In this document: piece after piece, positions 48,901-59,814 of the stretch
How the letters are laid out: every line of letters begins with the position of its first letter
Numbering within the stretch: position 1 is the first letter of the stretch
DNA from: Clonostachys chloroleuca
Taxonomy: Eukaryota; Ascomycota; Sordariomycetes; Hypocreales; Bionectriaceae
Assembly (NCBI GenBank): GCA_037952775.1
Contig: JBANAY010000003.1
Span: forward strand, 32,240,001-32,304,000
DNA: 64,000 nucleotides
Reading direction: 5' to 3'
Made by a program: the position numbers and the translations under genes
Notes under the pieces: model-generated
The model's database searches: none
The model's input: the letters and a program-made list of their open reading frames with translations, nothing else
Told to the model about the DNA's origin: nothing

Positions 48901-49717
48901 GATATCTGGGAACAAAACCCTCCACACGTTAGACTGTGAGGACAATGACTTCAATCTATCGAACTTCCGCCATCTAGTAAGGCACCTGGGCGACAACTGC
49001 ACCATTCGAAAGTTCTCGGCATTTACACCGACCGAATTGGAAAATGTGGTGAAGAAGGCGGTCATGACGGCCAACTTCCCGGTCAACCAGTCTCGACGAT
49101 CGTCATTGATGCTGAAATTGCGAAATGACAAGCCACAGATTAGCAACATTGAGGGAATACTCGCACAACAGCTCAAGGAAGAATGGGACGCAGCCGTGGC
49201 GGAGCTCACATTTGTGCTGGAAAGGAACCAGAAAAGATTCCAAGAAGAAAACGGCGCGAACCTTTCTCCTTCTGATCGCGAGGGAGACAGCATCTTTGCA
49301 GCCTCGTTTGGCGGGCTGGCCCTGGAAGACTACGAGTCCAGCCGGAAGAGGCCACAAAGCGAATCCGGACTGGTTATCGAGGTCAGCGAGGGTCCCATGT
49401 TGCCGGACATCCAGACTACCCCAGGTGGGCAGGTGGTGATGCCAGCACGAACAAACTCGACCGTCTCAAGCGATGCAGCCGTGAGCCCAACAAGCGCCGC
49501 CGGCAGTTTTGCGCTTCCGGGCGAAACTCCCCCTGATGGCGGAAGCATCTCTGAGAAGCTGCTACCGCAGTTCGCGGGGGCGCCAGAAGATGACCACGAC
49601 AACAGCTACACCTTTCTTGACGGGCCGCTGGGCGACAGCGACTTGGTGATGCAGATATATCGACGCCCTTGGGGTGAGACGGTGAGCTGCATCCGCGAGG
49701 AAGACGACGGCAACTAG
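45910..49717 (+). CDS. PH-like domain + leucine-rich-repeat protein (CARMIL-like architecture), uncharacterised
   Basis: Five exons (45910-47030, 47084-47544, 47604-47903, 47959-48269, 48332-49717) with 53-62-bp introns join in frame to 1192 aa. The ATG at 45910 is the first in frame. Residues 1-110 are Ser/Pro/Arg-rich. A PH-like domain spans about 115-262, from HTMEVLRSGHLKTDVTLLKARSEYLVLTDQ to the helix DRDEWLVSIQRACRAK. A second folded region follows. Leucine-rich repeats of the ribonuclease-inhibitor type lie at about 540-980 (LRKLNIAGNTRLNPG, LEELDLSNIT, LETLRLNQCGLS, LHTLDCEDNDFNL). The tail is acidic and disordered. PH followed by RI-type LRRs recalls CARMIL actin-capping regulators, but I see no clear capping-protein-interaction motif, so this is only an analogy. 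Related fungal proteins are usually annotated simply as LRR-domain proteins. Confidence 0.8.
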
Positions 49718-50832
49718 GTATTTTTCCATCAACCCATCATTTCTGTCTTTTTTCTTCTCTTTCTATTTCATTTTTGGATATATTTGGCAAGGAAAAATAA
49801 TTGGTATCATATCATATTTGGATATATGAAGCGACATTCTACTTATACAAGCGTTTGAGCATGAACGCAAAAGGGGATGAGACGTTCGAAGGCAACAGAA
49901 AGGAAACATCAGCGGGCGTTCTGGATTCTGGGATTGACATTTTTTGAATAATCATTGCATCGATACCCCTTCATAGAAAGGCCTGGAACATCAACTAGTA
50001 TTCAGGGATCCCACGAGGGACTTGCTAGAAAGGAATTAACATTATATCTTAGCTCGAGTCAACTGCTGCATTGCATGATAATGTGTGTTGCCCAGTCCAG
50101 CCAGTGACGTTACTATGCGACGCTCTGCCTACAGCAGGTCATTGTGGGCATACCTCAAACATGACACCGGTTGTTCTCAAGTCTATGATCATTATGATGT
50201 TATTGAGCGCTGATAAAAATATTGAAATTATTTCAAGGGCTAATAAATTATCAGTTATCAACATCCGTCATTTACTATTATTATCTTAGCCTAATGTATT
50301 TGCTGTAGAAAATGTTCTACTCATATCTGCTCTTCAATCTGCTGTCTCATTTCGTCCGTCACCCGGCTAGGCGGGTACAGGGGCATAGCAGTGGGAAGAC
50401 GGGCGAAACTGCGCCACAGCAACGAGAGGCCCACACCCATGTCATCACTGGCAACCGCTTGATTGGATGCGGCCTGGGCCTAAATCAAGGAGGTCGTCAG
50501 TCCGCATCGAAAGACAGGCAGCACTCAAATGAAGTTGGCGAGAGCTTCGTCATCTCCCAACCTCGACCTAATTTAATCCGTCAACCCTTCCTTTCCCCGC
50601 ACACAATCCCGCTCACTGGGTGCAGGATTGTATCGCGTACCATCCCTAGGTATATCGCAATTCTTGCGACACTTGCTGTTAATCTCTCGCGTGCCTGTCT
50701 TGCATCCGGGCGAGAGAGTGCTTCACCCGCCGCAGCCGTCATCGACCGCCGAGCTTTCATGCTCCCCCTCCGGCATCCGCGAGCACCTCACCGCCATCGA
50801 ATTCGTCATAGTGTCTATCCTTAATTAACGCC
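49718..50832. other. Intergenic region upstream of PAN1, partly AT-rich
   Basis: This 1.1-kb gap lies between two same-strand genes. Its left end is probably the PH+LRR 3' UTR (GGATATAT repeated near 49776 and 49820). A compact AT-rich patch lies at about 50190-50290. The right end should be the PAN1 promoter and leader. A 170-codon frame at 50312-50824 has no recognisable domain. Confidence 0.45.
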
Positions 50833-53800
50833 ATGTATTCCAATTCCAACGCCTTCTTAGGCGGCAACAGCCAACGGCCGGGTGGCCAGCAACCGCAATA
50901 TGGCGGCTTCAACGCCATGGGAGGCCAGCAGCCAGGCCAACAGCCCAGCCCATTCGCTCCTCAGCCTACTGGCTTTGGGCAGCAACTCGCGCCTCAGCCT
51001 ACCGGTTTCGGACAGCAACCGCTCCAACAACAATATACTGGGTTTCCCGGGCAGAGCCAGCAGCTAGGCGGCCAGATCCAGTCGCCGCCGCTGCAGCAGC
51101 AGTTTACTGGGTTCCCAGGCCAAGCTCAACCTCAGCAGAGCTTCCAGACCGGCGTCCCGTCTATGCCAGCGATCCCGGCCCAGTATCAACAGCAATTTCA
51201 ACAGCAGCAGCAACAGCAGCCGCAGCAATCCTCGTTTCAGGGGCTGCAGACTGCTTCCCAAACTGGCTTCTCCAGCTCCCCCAGCCGACCGTCGAGACCC
51301 CGATGAAACCTCAGCCAACTGGGTTCAACGAGATGGCAGCATCCTTTCAAACGAGCAGCAGTTCGAGACCCCAGGGCCGTCGAGCGGAGAAGAAGGCAAC
51401 GGTGAACAAGATCCCCAACATCCGACTCTCATTCATCACAGCAACGGATCAGGCCAAATTTGAGACCTTGTTCAAGTCGGCCGTGGGGGAGAACTCAACT
51501 ACAATGTCTGGGGAGAAGGCCAGGGATCTCCTTATGCGATCGCAGCTGGATGGTGACTCGCTATCACATATTTGGACACTCGCCGACACCACCCGAGCTG
51601 GCCAGCTCTACTTCCCAGAGTTCGCTTTGGCAATGTATCTCTGCAACCTCAAGATTAACCGCAAATCGCTCCCGCCGACTCTACCTGATAATATCAAGAA
51701 TGAGGTCTCCAGTATGGTTGATATTATCAGCTTCAGCGTTGTTGATGATACCCCAGATACCCGATCTAGCAACGCCACTCCCCCAGCCATTCAGCATCCC
51801 CAACCTCAACCCCAGGCATCCAATGCGCAGCTGCTCCAAGCCCAGATGACTGGATTCCCTGGGCAGGCTAGCCCATCTATTCCTACCCAGCCTACTGGCT
51901 TCCCTGGACAGCAAGCTGGCCAAGGCCTTCAGCCCCAAGCTACTGGCTTTCCTATGCAGAATGCCCAGGCCACTGGGTACCAGGGACCACGGCCACCGAT
52001 GCCCCCGATGCCCACAGGCTTCAATCAGCCTGCAGCGCCACTCAATGCGCAGCCCACCGGGCGTCCTGGCCAGTGGGGGCTCGTCAATGCGCCTGCCAGC
52101 GGTCTGCCTAACATCGATGCCCTTCAGGCGAGGATGATGCCTCAGCAGGGGCGCGAGGCCGGATCGTTCACGACCCAGGGCCTTCAGGGCAACGCTGTCA
52201 TTCCATGGGCTATCACCAAGGAGGAGAAGACCCGATATGATTCTTTGTTCAGGGCATGGGATGGCATGGGTAGTGGTTTCATTGGTGGTGCACAGGCTAT
52301 TGAAATTTTCGGTCAGAGCGGACTTGAGAAGCCTGATCTGGAACGAGTCTGGACTCTAGCAGACAATGGAAACAAGGGACGCTTAGATTTGGATGAATTC
52401 GCCGTCGCGATGCATTTGATCTACCGAAAGCTGAACGGATACCCTCTGCCCAACACGTTACCCCCTGAGCTTGTCCCCCTTCCACCCGAAACTTCAGCAA
52501 ATCAATTGGTGCTGTCAAGTCAATGTTGAGCAAAGAATCAGATGATCGCAAGAACTCTGGCGCTGCTTTGCTTCCTCAGAAGACTGGTGTGAGCTACATG
52601 AAGAACCGATCTTTCAGAGGCGGTGCTGGAGGTGGTGCTACAGGTGGACGCAAGGATGCCACCGTCTTCCGAAACGACAATGAGGAGTTTGGGTATAAAT
52701 CCAGTGCTCGTCGCAGAGTGGGCAACAACTCTCCCAGACCTGATTCTCCCGCATCGGTTGCATCCGTTGATTCGCACGAAGACCTTTCACTCGACCAACT
52801 CCGCAAGAAGATCCGCGAGAAGCAGGTTCTCTTGGATGCCCTTGACTTCAATGATGAGCAGCACGCAGAGGAGGATGATATTCTCGACAGGCGTGACCGC
52901 AAGGAAGCCGATGAGCTCTACCGCCGAATTCGCCGTATCCAGTCAGACATTGATGCCCATCCGGCCGCTGCCAGCATCTCCGGGGATTCAGATGCGGAGA
53001 GACGCGCTCTTAAGCGTCAGCTCCAGAACCTCACCGACAAGATCCCCGAGCTTGCTTCTCAGGTTCGCAAAACTGAGAAGGCCATCCTTGACGCTAGAAT
53101 TGAATTGTTCCGACTTCAAGACGCAAAGGCCCACCCAGGTAGTGCAAGCACTATTGTCGGCACCGGTCCTGGCGGTAGCGTGACAGAATCCGACCGCCTC
53201 AAGGCCAGAGCCAAGGCCATGATGCAGCAGCGCACTGCCGCTCTGACCGGAAAGAAGGTCGACGCTGTGTACGACGATGATGCTGCCTCTAAGCGCCTTG
53301 AGGAAGAGAGTATCAAGGCTAAGAACGAGAAGGAGAGCAACGAACGCATGGTCAGAGATGTCGAGGAAAGCGTTCGTGACTTTGCTCGGGGCATCGAGGA
53401 CAGCCTCAAGGAAGGCGCAGCAGACGAATCTACCCAGCACGAGAAGCGTCGCTGGGAGGACGCATTGGGTGTTGAGGATGAGGTTCGCGATTTCATCTTC
53501 GACATGCAGCGTGAGAGCCGCGCTGCTCGTGTTCGTTCTCAGGACAAAATAGCCACTCGCTCGTCAGCTCGTGTAGAGGATACTCGCTCCCCAAGCCCCC
53601 GGGTTGAGTCTCCTGTGGCTACATCTCGCACTACTACTCCCTCGGGAGGTAACTCCTACTCCGCCTACAAGACGCCTGAAGAACGAGCTGCCTTCATCAA
53701 GCAGCAGGCAGAGCAGCGAATGGCTGAGCGCCTGGCTGCTCTTGGCATTAAGGCGCCTGGGAAGGCAGGTGAGACTGCTGCCCAACGTGCTGAACGGGAG

Positions 53801-55322
53801 AGGAGCGAGCGGGCTGCGAAGCTACGCCAGGCAGAGGAGGAAGACGCTCGCAGAGACGCAGAGCGCAAGGCTCGTCTTGCTGAAGAGCAGGGTGTGCCCC
53901 CGCCTGCCCCTGAGCCCGAGGCTGAAGCTCCCAAGCCTGCGGCCAAGAAGCCTCCTCCACCACCCAGCAGGAACCGTGGTCGGAATGATGCTGCCAAGCA
54001 CGCTGAGGAGGAGCAGGCTGCAAAGGCAGCGGAGGAAGAGAGGCTTGCCAGGGAACACGAGCAACAACAACGTGAAACTCAGCAGCTCCAGTAAGTTCAA
54101 CCCCCTTTTTTTTATTTACTATAATTTTTTCTTCTTCTTTTAATGTATGCTAAGCGATGATTTCTAGACAACACGCCAAGGAACAAGAAGATGAGTTCGA
54201 AAAGGAGCAAGAGGCTGCCCAAGCTCGACTCAAAGCCCTCGAGGAACAGGTCAGAATTGGGAAGCTGAAGAAGGAAGAGGAGAAGAAGAAAAAGAAGGCT
54301 GCTCTCGCTGCGGCCAAAGAGAAGGAGGCCAAGCTGGAAGCCAGACGTGCTGAGATTGAGGCGGCGAAGCAGAGGGAGCTTGAGCTTCAACGCCAGTTGG
54401 AAGCCATTGACGACGACAGCTCATCCTCGGATGATGAAGGTCCTGAACAAATCACACCCCAAGCATCTACGCCTACGATCTCAGCAAGCCAGGAACTTGA
54501 GCGCAAGCCAAGTCCCCCGACTCTGCCTGCTGCATCACCGCCAGTTGTTGTGTCTCCTCCTGCCGACAACGAGAGCAAGAACCCATACTTCAGGATGATG
54601 GCTCAGCCAAGCCAGGAAGCAACCTCTCCCCCTTCAGTACCTGCTGCTGCTCCCCCTGCTCCCCCAGCACCAGCACCAGCTGCCCCCGCACCTCCTGCTC
54701 CTCAGTCAGATGCATCTACAAATCCCTTCTATAGAATCAAGCAGGAGACGCAAAGCGCGCCTCCGGCACCAGCTGCCCCTGCCATCCCCAAGTCTCGGAG
54801 ACGAGCTGACACGGACGATTGGGGCTCTGATAAGGACGATGACGATGAGGATTCAGACGATGAGCGACCTGGTGGTGGCAACGCTGCTCAGCTTGCTTCC
54901 ATCCTGTTCGGCACCATGGCACCCCCCAGGCCAATGTCCGCCATGGGCAAGGACTCGGCGACCGCGAGCCCGGTGCCAGCAAACGACACACCCATTGCTT
55001 CCCCTCCACCTCCCCCGATGCCTTCTACAGGTGCCCCTGGTGCTCCTCCTCCACCACCCCCTCTGCCCGGATCTGGTGCTCCCTCAGCTCCCCCTCCTCC
55101 TCCTCCTCCTATGCCTGGCACTGGTGCGCCCAGCCCCCCCCTCCTCCTCCCATGGGTGGACCACCAGCACCCCCTCCTCCGCCTCCAGGTAACGCCCCAG
55201 CACTTCCTTCAGGTGGGCGGCCTGCAGGATTCTTGGGCGAGATCCAAGCCGGCAAGGCTCTCAAGAAGACGAAGACCAAGGATAGCAGTGGCGCTGCAGT
55301 CGCTGGTAAAGTTCTAGACTAG
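50833..55322 (+). CDS. pan1: Pan1, actin cytoskeleton and endocytosis scaffold (EH domains, WH2), with three one-base frameshifts
   Basis: Pan1 scaffolds the Pan1-Sla1-End3 complex and activates Arp2/3 at endocytic patches. Exons are 50833-54090 and 54168-55322. N-terminal [12 protein letters not shown] repeats precede EH domain 1 (about 51415-51720, with a [27 protein letters not shown] EF-hand). EH domain 2 (about 52215-52500) has [23 protein letters not shown]. Then come a long coiled coil (52750-54400), poly-Pro tracts and a C-terminal WH2-like segment. The frame breaks at three C runs: 51278-51282, 52475-52479 and 55134-55141. In each case the expected sequence continues in the next frame. 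Adding one base at each makes the total exactly 4416 nt (1471 aa), the expected size. PAN1 is essential in yeast, so assembly error is the best explanation. Confidence 0.93.
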
Positions 55323-58300
55323 ATAATTGACCGAGCGAAGGAAACTTCAGATCAAGGGCGGGCTACGAGGATTCACATGGGAGACACAGCCAACTTAGAG
55401 AAGAGATGGGATGAAGAATTCAACAGACTTCGAGTCCAGTATTCAGCTATTCCAAGTGTAATAAAGTACATAGTGTCTGTATTGCGTTAGTCAGTGGCCA
55501 TTTTTAGTCGGCACCAAGGCCACCTAGTAGTAAAATGAAATTTATGCTCTTTTTTTTCGGTACAATTTTGCAACTGACCAGATATAACCAAGATCCCACG
55601 TATTCGGGTCAATTCACTTCAACCACACAGGCGCCACACTGATCCAGTCCAGGCCTTGCTAGACAAGTCTCGATGAGATCGAAGGAACTGTCCCTGATCT
55701 AGCCCCATACGTCTTTCCTCGAGTTTAATCAAGGTCTCACCCAGCAGTCCCAAACTCGTATGAATCGCGATCTCTCTCACTCGGCTAGTCCAGCTCGAGC
55801 CTCACACTCCCTCCCCAATGTGTCAACACTTCATGCGAGTTTAATGGCCTGGCGGGGACGGAGGGGGATCACATGTGCAAAAGGCTTCAAGGGAGCTAGC
55901 ATCAAGTTTTTTCTTTCTTTCCTTCCCTCTCTCTTGCCTACTCCTCCTTCGCTCCCTTGAGCCCCGCCATGTGCCGGGGAAGATTGGCCTTTGGCATCAT
56001 CCCTTCCGGACGTCTCGGAGGCTACGTGGACCCGTAGAGGGGCTCTCGAGTCTCACGCAGGGCCCCAGCTCATGTACAGATGAGGGACGGGAGCGCAGTT
56101 GGGGGCCAATGGCATTTCCATGCCGGCAGACAACACGGGATACTTGCTTCTACGGGATTTGATTTCTCCCATCTCGGCGTATGGGGATATCGACTTTTCG
56201 TCAGAATGGGCCCACAGAGAGGGAGAATCGCGTATGAGAAGAGAAGAAGAAGGTTTCAAAGTATACATGGATAGAGGCCTCATGTTTGGCTGCAGCTAGG
56301 CCGCATGTATTACGAGTTTCGGTTTCCGCGTTCTCCCGTTTTCTTGCCCTCCACGGCCAGTTTGGCCTCTACGAGAAGGCCAGCCGTCTCGATAAGAGGG
56401 CCATTGTTACTAGTGACCGAGAGAAATTTAGTATTCATGCACAGGCAGTGGCGTGGAGGGCTTGGGCTGGAAGTTTGCCTTGCCCAAAGGCACATCGTGA
56501 TGTCATGAGAGGGGAGTGTGCTGAGATTTTGGTCTTAGATAGGCGAGACTGGTGAGATATGTTTGTTCCAGTTGGGAATACGGGTAGCCTGTCTACCTGC
56601 GAACTTTCTGATAGCACCAAGCCATGACAGCAGAGAGAGAGAGGACAGTGCAGGGTCGACGACGGCCATGCGATGATATCTATGGATAGGGAGTCCTGGG
56701 CATGCCTCAATGATCACGGGGGACATCCCCGGCGACGAGGCCCTGAAGTCACTCTCGCCATCGCCGGGATTAGCATCTCCTAATAAGGAGAGAAATGGAA
56801 AAGGGAAAGAAAAAAAGAAGGCAAGTTTGGTTCGCAGCGCTACCGACGGAGCAATAGGCGCAGGTACCAGCTTGCGGCACGACCAAGCTTTGACATGACT
56901 AGGTAGTGCCGGCTAGTGATGGACAACTCATCAATTCAATTTTAAAAGTGCAATAACCCCGTAGACCAGACATGGTGACGGGTTTCGCGGGCATTCCTCA
57001 TCGTCGTCGTAATAATATGCGAGGGAAAAGGGATACAGACAATGGCCTGGTCGCGGCCGGCATTAGGGCGAGTGAGTATGAGATGATAGTCTGCCCATCC
57101 AGGCAGTGCAAAGGTGGTGGCGGCCAATGCATGGGCAGATATGGGGGAGCCATGTGAGAGCCTGGTCGTATCAGGGCCCAAGCTGCGAATCTGATCTGGC
57201 GGTCAGTGAGTTGAATCATTCCATCCATCATCCTCTTTGGCTGGCCGTCGCAGGGCGGCCATACCGGGACCTGCATAAGTTATGTGAAGCGACCCGGCCG
57301 ACGGCGTGAATCTGTGCACCAAATCTTCACAGACTCGTTCACGGCAGCCAGGTCAATGCACAAGAAGCCGATCTGCACGACGTTACCTTGCACCACCACC
57401 ACCAGCACATCGAGCGGGGGCGATACTCGACCCTCCACAGCAGTGCCGTGTGGCCATCCAAGCCTGTCAACGGGCTCGATGGACCCGATAGGCTGAGGAG
57501 GGCAAGCACAAGTAGGTAGGTACCATTACAATGTACGAGGTAGCAGCAGCAAATGGATCGCTGGATGGGATCCGGAGAGAGTGTGAAACGCTGGGGTTGT
57601 GATAATATTAGGCCTGGGCCGGGGTGCAAAAAGCTTCCCCTTTCAGTAGGTGCGCATCCACCACCAGAAGCTTAAGCTTGCGAGAGCTCCAGTGGCCAGT
57701 TGCGTCACACCCGTGATTCTGCCGGCGTCTGATTGGCCCGCGACGCGCCCCAACCAAAACAATACGAGCGCGTCGTGGGACGCGTCGGCCAACGTCAGGC
57801 GACCTCCTCATCCAACCAACCGATACGTCCGTCCGTCAAACCAGGCAGGAGGAGACAACGAACATCAACCGTTCGTTGCTGAAGACCCATGTGTTCCCTA
57901 TCAGGCCCCCAGGAACCTTTCATGCTGTTTGCCCCTCGTTCTCTGTGGTTGCCGCTTGCACCTACATGCCCTCTAGCGCTGCAGGCAGCAGGTCTTGGTC
58001 TTCCCTAATTCGAGTGGCCTGCGGGCACCCAATTACTGTCGATCTTTAGAAGGTTGACAGCCCCAGGCTTAGTGCTCGGGGCGCAGCTCCAATTAGATTG
58101 ATCCCGATGGGCGGGACGCTGTAAGCCAAAAGTAGCCATCGGATGTACGTACATACATACATATCAAACTCAATTGCCCTGTTTTGCCGCCAGTAGACAG
58201 CCAGCCAGGCCCAGCGTAATTTAGCAGACCAGCCGCGCTAACGGCCTGGCAAGGGAAGTCAATTCCTATACACGGGGCGGGAGAGGTCGAGTAAAGCTGA

Positions 58301-59814
58301 GGGGGCCACAAGGACGGGCCTGGCACAGGCCTTGAAGCAGCCGGCCGACCTCAGTACGCGCCCTGTGTCGCGTCGACTCATTCCAAAACCCCCTAAGTCC
58401 GACTCTGGTGCTGCAGCCCATCTGCCGACGCCACTTTGCGAGCAGAGCATGTACTCGGTACCATCGAGATCGAGACCTGGGCCCACCTCGCTATCGCACT
58501 TTGGAAATCGTCATCCTCGTGGTAGCGGCTCCATCTTTTGTCACGATGGCATGGTGCTAAAATACGCAGTGTGGCATCTGGGCTCTTGGAACTAGGCAGT
58601 CACTGGATCGTAAATCCATTGTGAGCTTCACGTCTTAGCATGAAGGCTATCCACCCGTTTGGGAGAGTGCCAGTTTTAGTTGTAAACCAGGAAAGCCGAG
58701 CCAGGTTGGGAAGCTGGGTCCAGTGTTTCCTGTAGCTTGGGGACAGACAGACGCTCTCATGCAATCACATCATAAGGAACTCATGTCCTACAGACGGCTG
58801 ATGGGTGGAGGACGGTGCATAAACGCAGCCAGTCACTCAGCCAGTGCCATTCGCTCATTCCGAAACCCCCGCGACGCGGCCCTTCTTTCTCCTAACCGCC
58901 CTCCAACTATTCTCAGCTTCAGAGTTCTCCCTCGCATTCGTGCTGGGGATCATCCCTGTCGCCGCTGTGTCAGCCCAGACACCCTCCAGCCAATCCCTGC
59001 CGCTGTCGCTCCCTCCCTTGTGCTCCTGAGGGCTCCACCAGACCTGGTACCGGGGCCAACTTGCTGAGTTGTCCAGCTCTTGGCTCTTCCCATCAATCAA
59101 TCTACCCAAGTACATGTACCAGGTACCTTGCCGTCACGTCCACCCGGCCTGCTCCTTCCCTTGCACGTTCGTTTTCTTCCTCGCACCCGCCAGCCCATAA
59201 TTTCATCCTTCAATGAATCTTACTCCTCGCACCAACGAACCGAAACCGCCTTCTGCCTTGCTGCAACACCTCGACGTCCGACCATAAACGAAACGTCGTC
59301 GAACAAAATACTCTCTCGACATTTTTTGGCTCCAAGAATTACTGACCAAGCCTCTCGGCCGTTTGCCTCGCATCTTGGAACTTCCAACACGTCCCGATCA
59401 ACACGCGTTCTCCGCCGACTTTAGCACATCCATCCACCTTGGCGTCTCCCCATCTTCAGCCTACTATCATCCGAACACAACATCAAGCTGGCCCAACATT
59501 TAGTCGCTTTCGCTTTCACCCCAACTTTCAACATTCACATCACTAGGTGCGTTTTAAGGTTTCATTTTGCTTTTCATCCGTTCACTCCTTTTCCTTCGGG
59601 CCCCTTGCCGCCGTGACATGGTCGCCCTCCCCCATGACCCCTTTGAAAGAAGTGACCTCGCCGCTTGCGGTGACTTACAATAAGCACCACCTTTTTACAG
59701 ACAATGCAGAAAAGCCACTAATAGTTTCTTTCAGCTGGAAAGAAGAAACTTAGACAGCCTCGACTGCCTTGAACCATTGCTTGACCAGTCACTCAGACCC
59801 CACGCCTGGCCATC
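55323..59814. promoter_or_regulatory. Long (4.5-kb) upstream region of the forkhead gene
   Basis: This is the largest gap in the window. Only short frames without domains are present. The left end is the PAN1 3' UTR. Simple repeats include ACATACATACAT near 58147-58161 and a TAGGTAGGTACC motif near 57514-57525. ACGCGT hexamers (MCB type) lie at 57780-57785 and 59403-59408. A C/T-rich segment from about 59050 looks like a long leader. A long regulatory region is common for fungal transcription-factor genes. No RNA gene was recognised. Confidence 0.5.

Noticed and set aside
50833..55322. Calling PAN1 three separate genes
   Set aside because: The pieces together form one Pan1 architecture, abut without regulatory gaps, and differ only by single bases in C runs.
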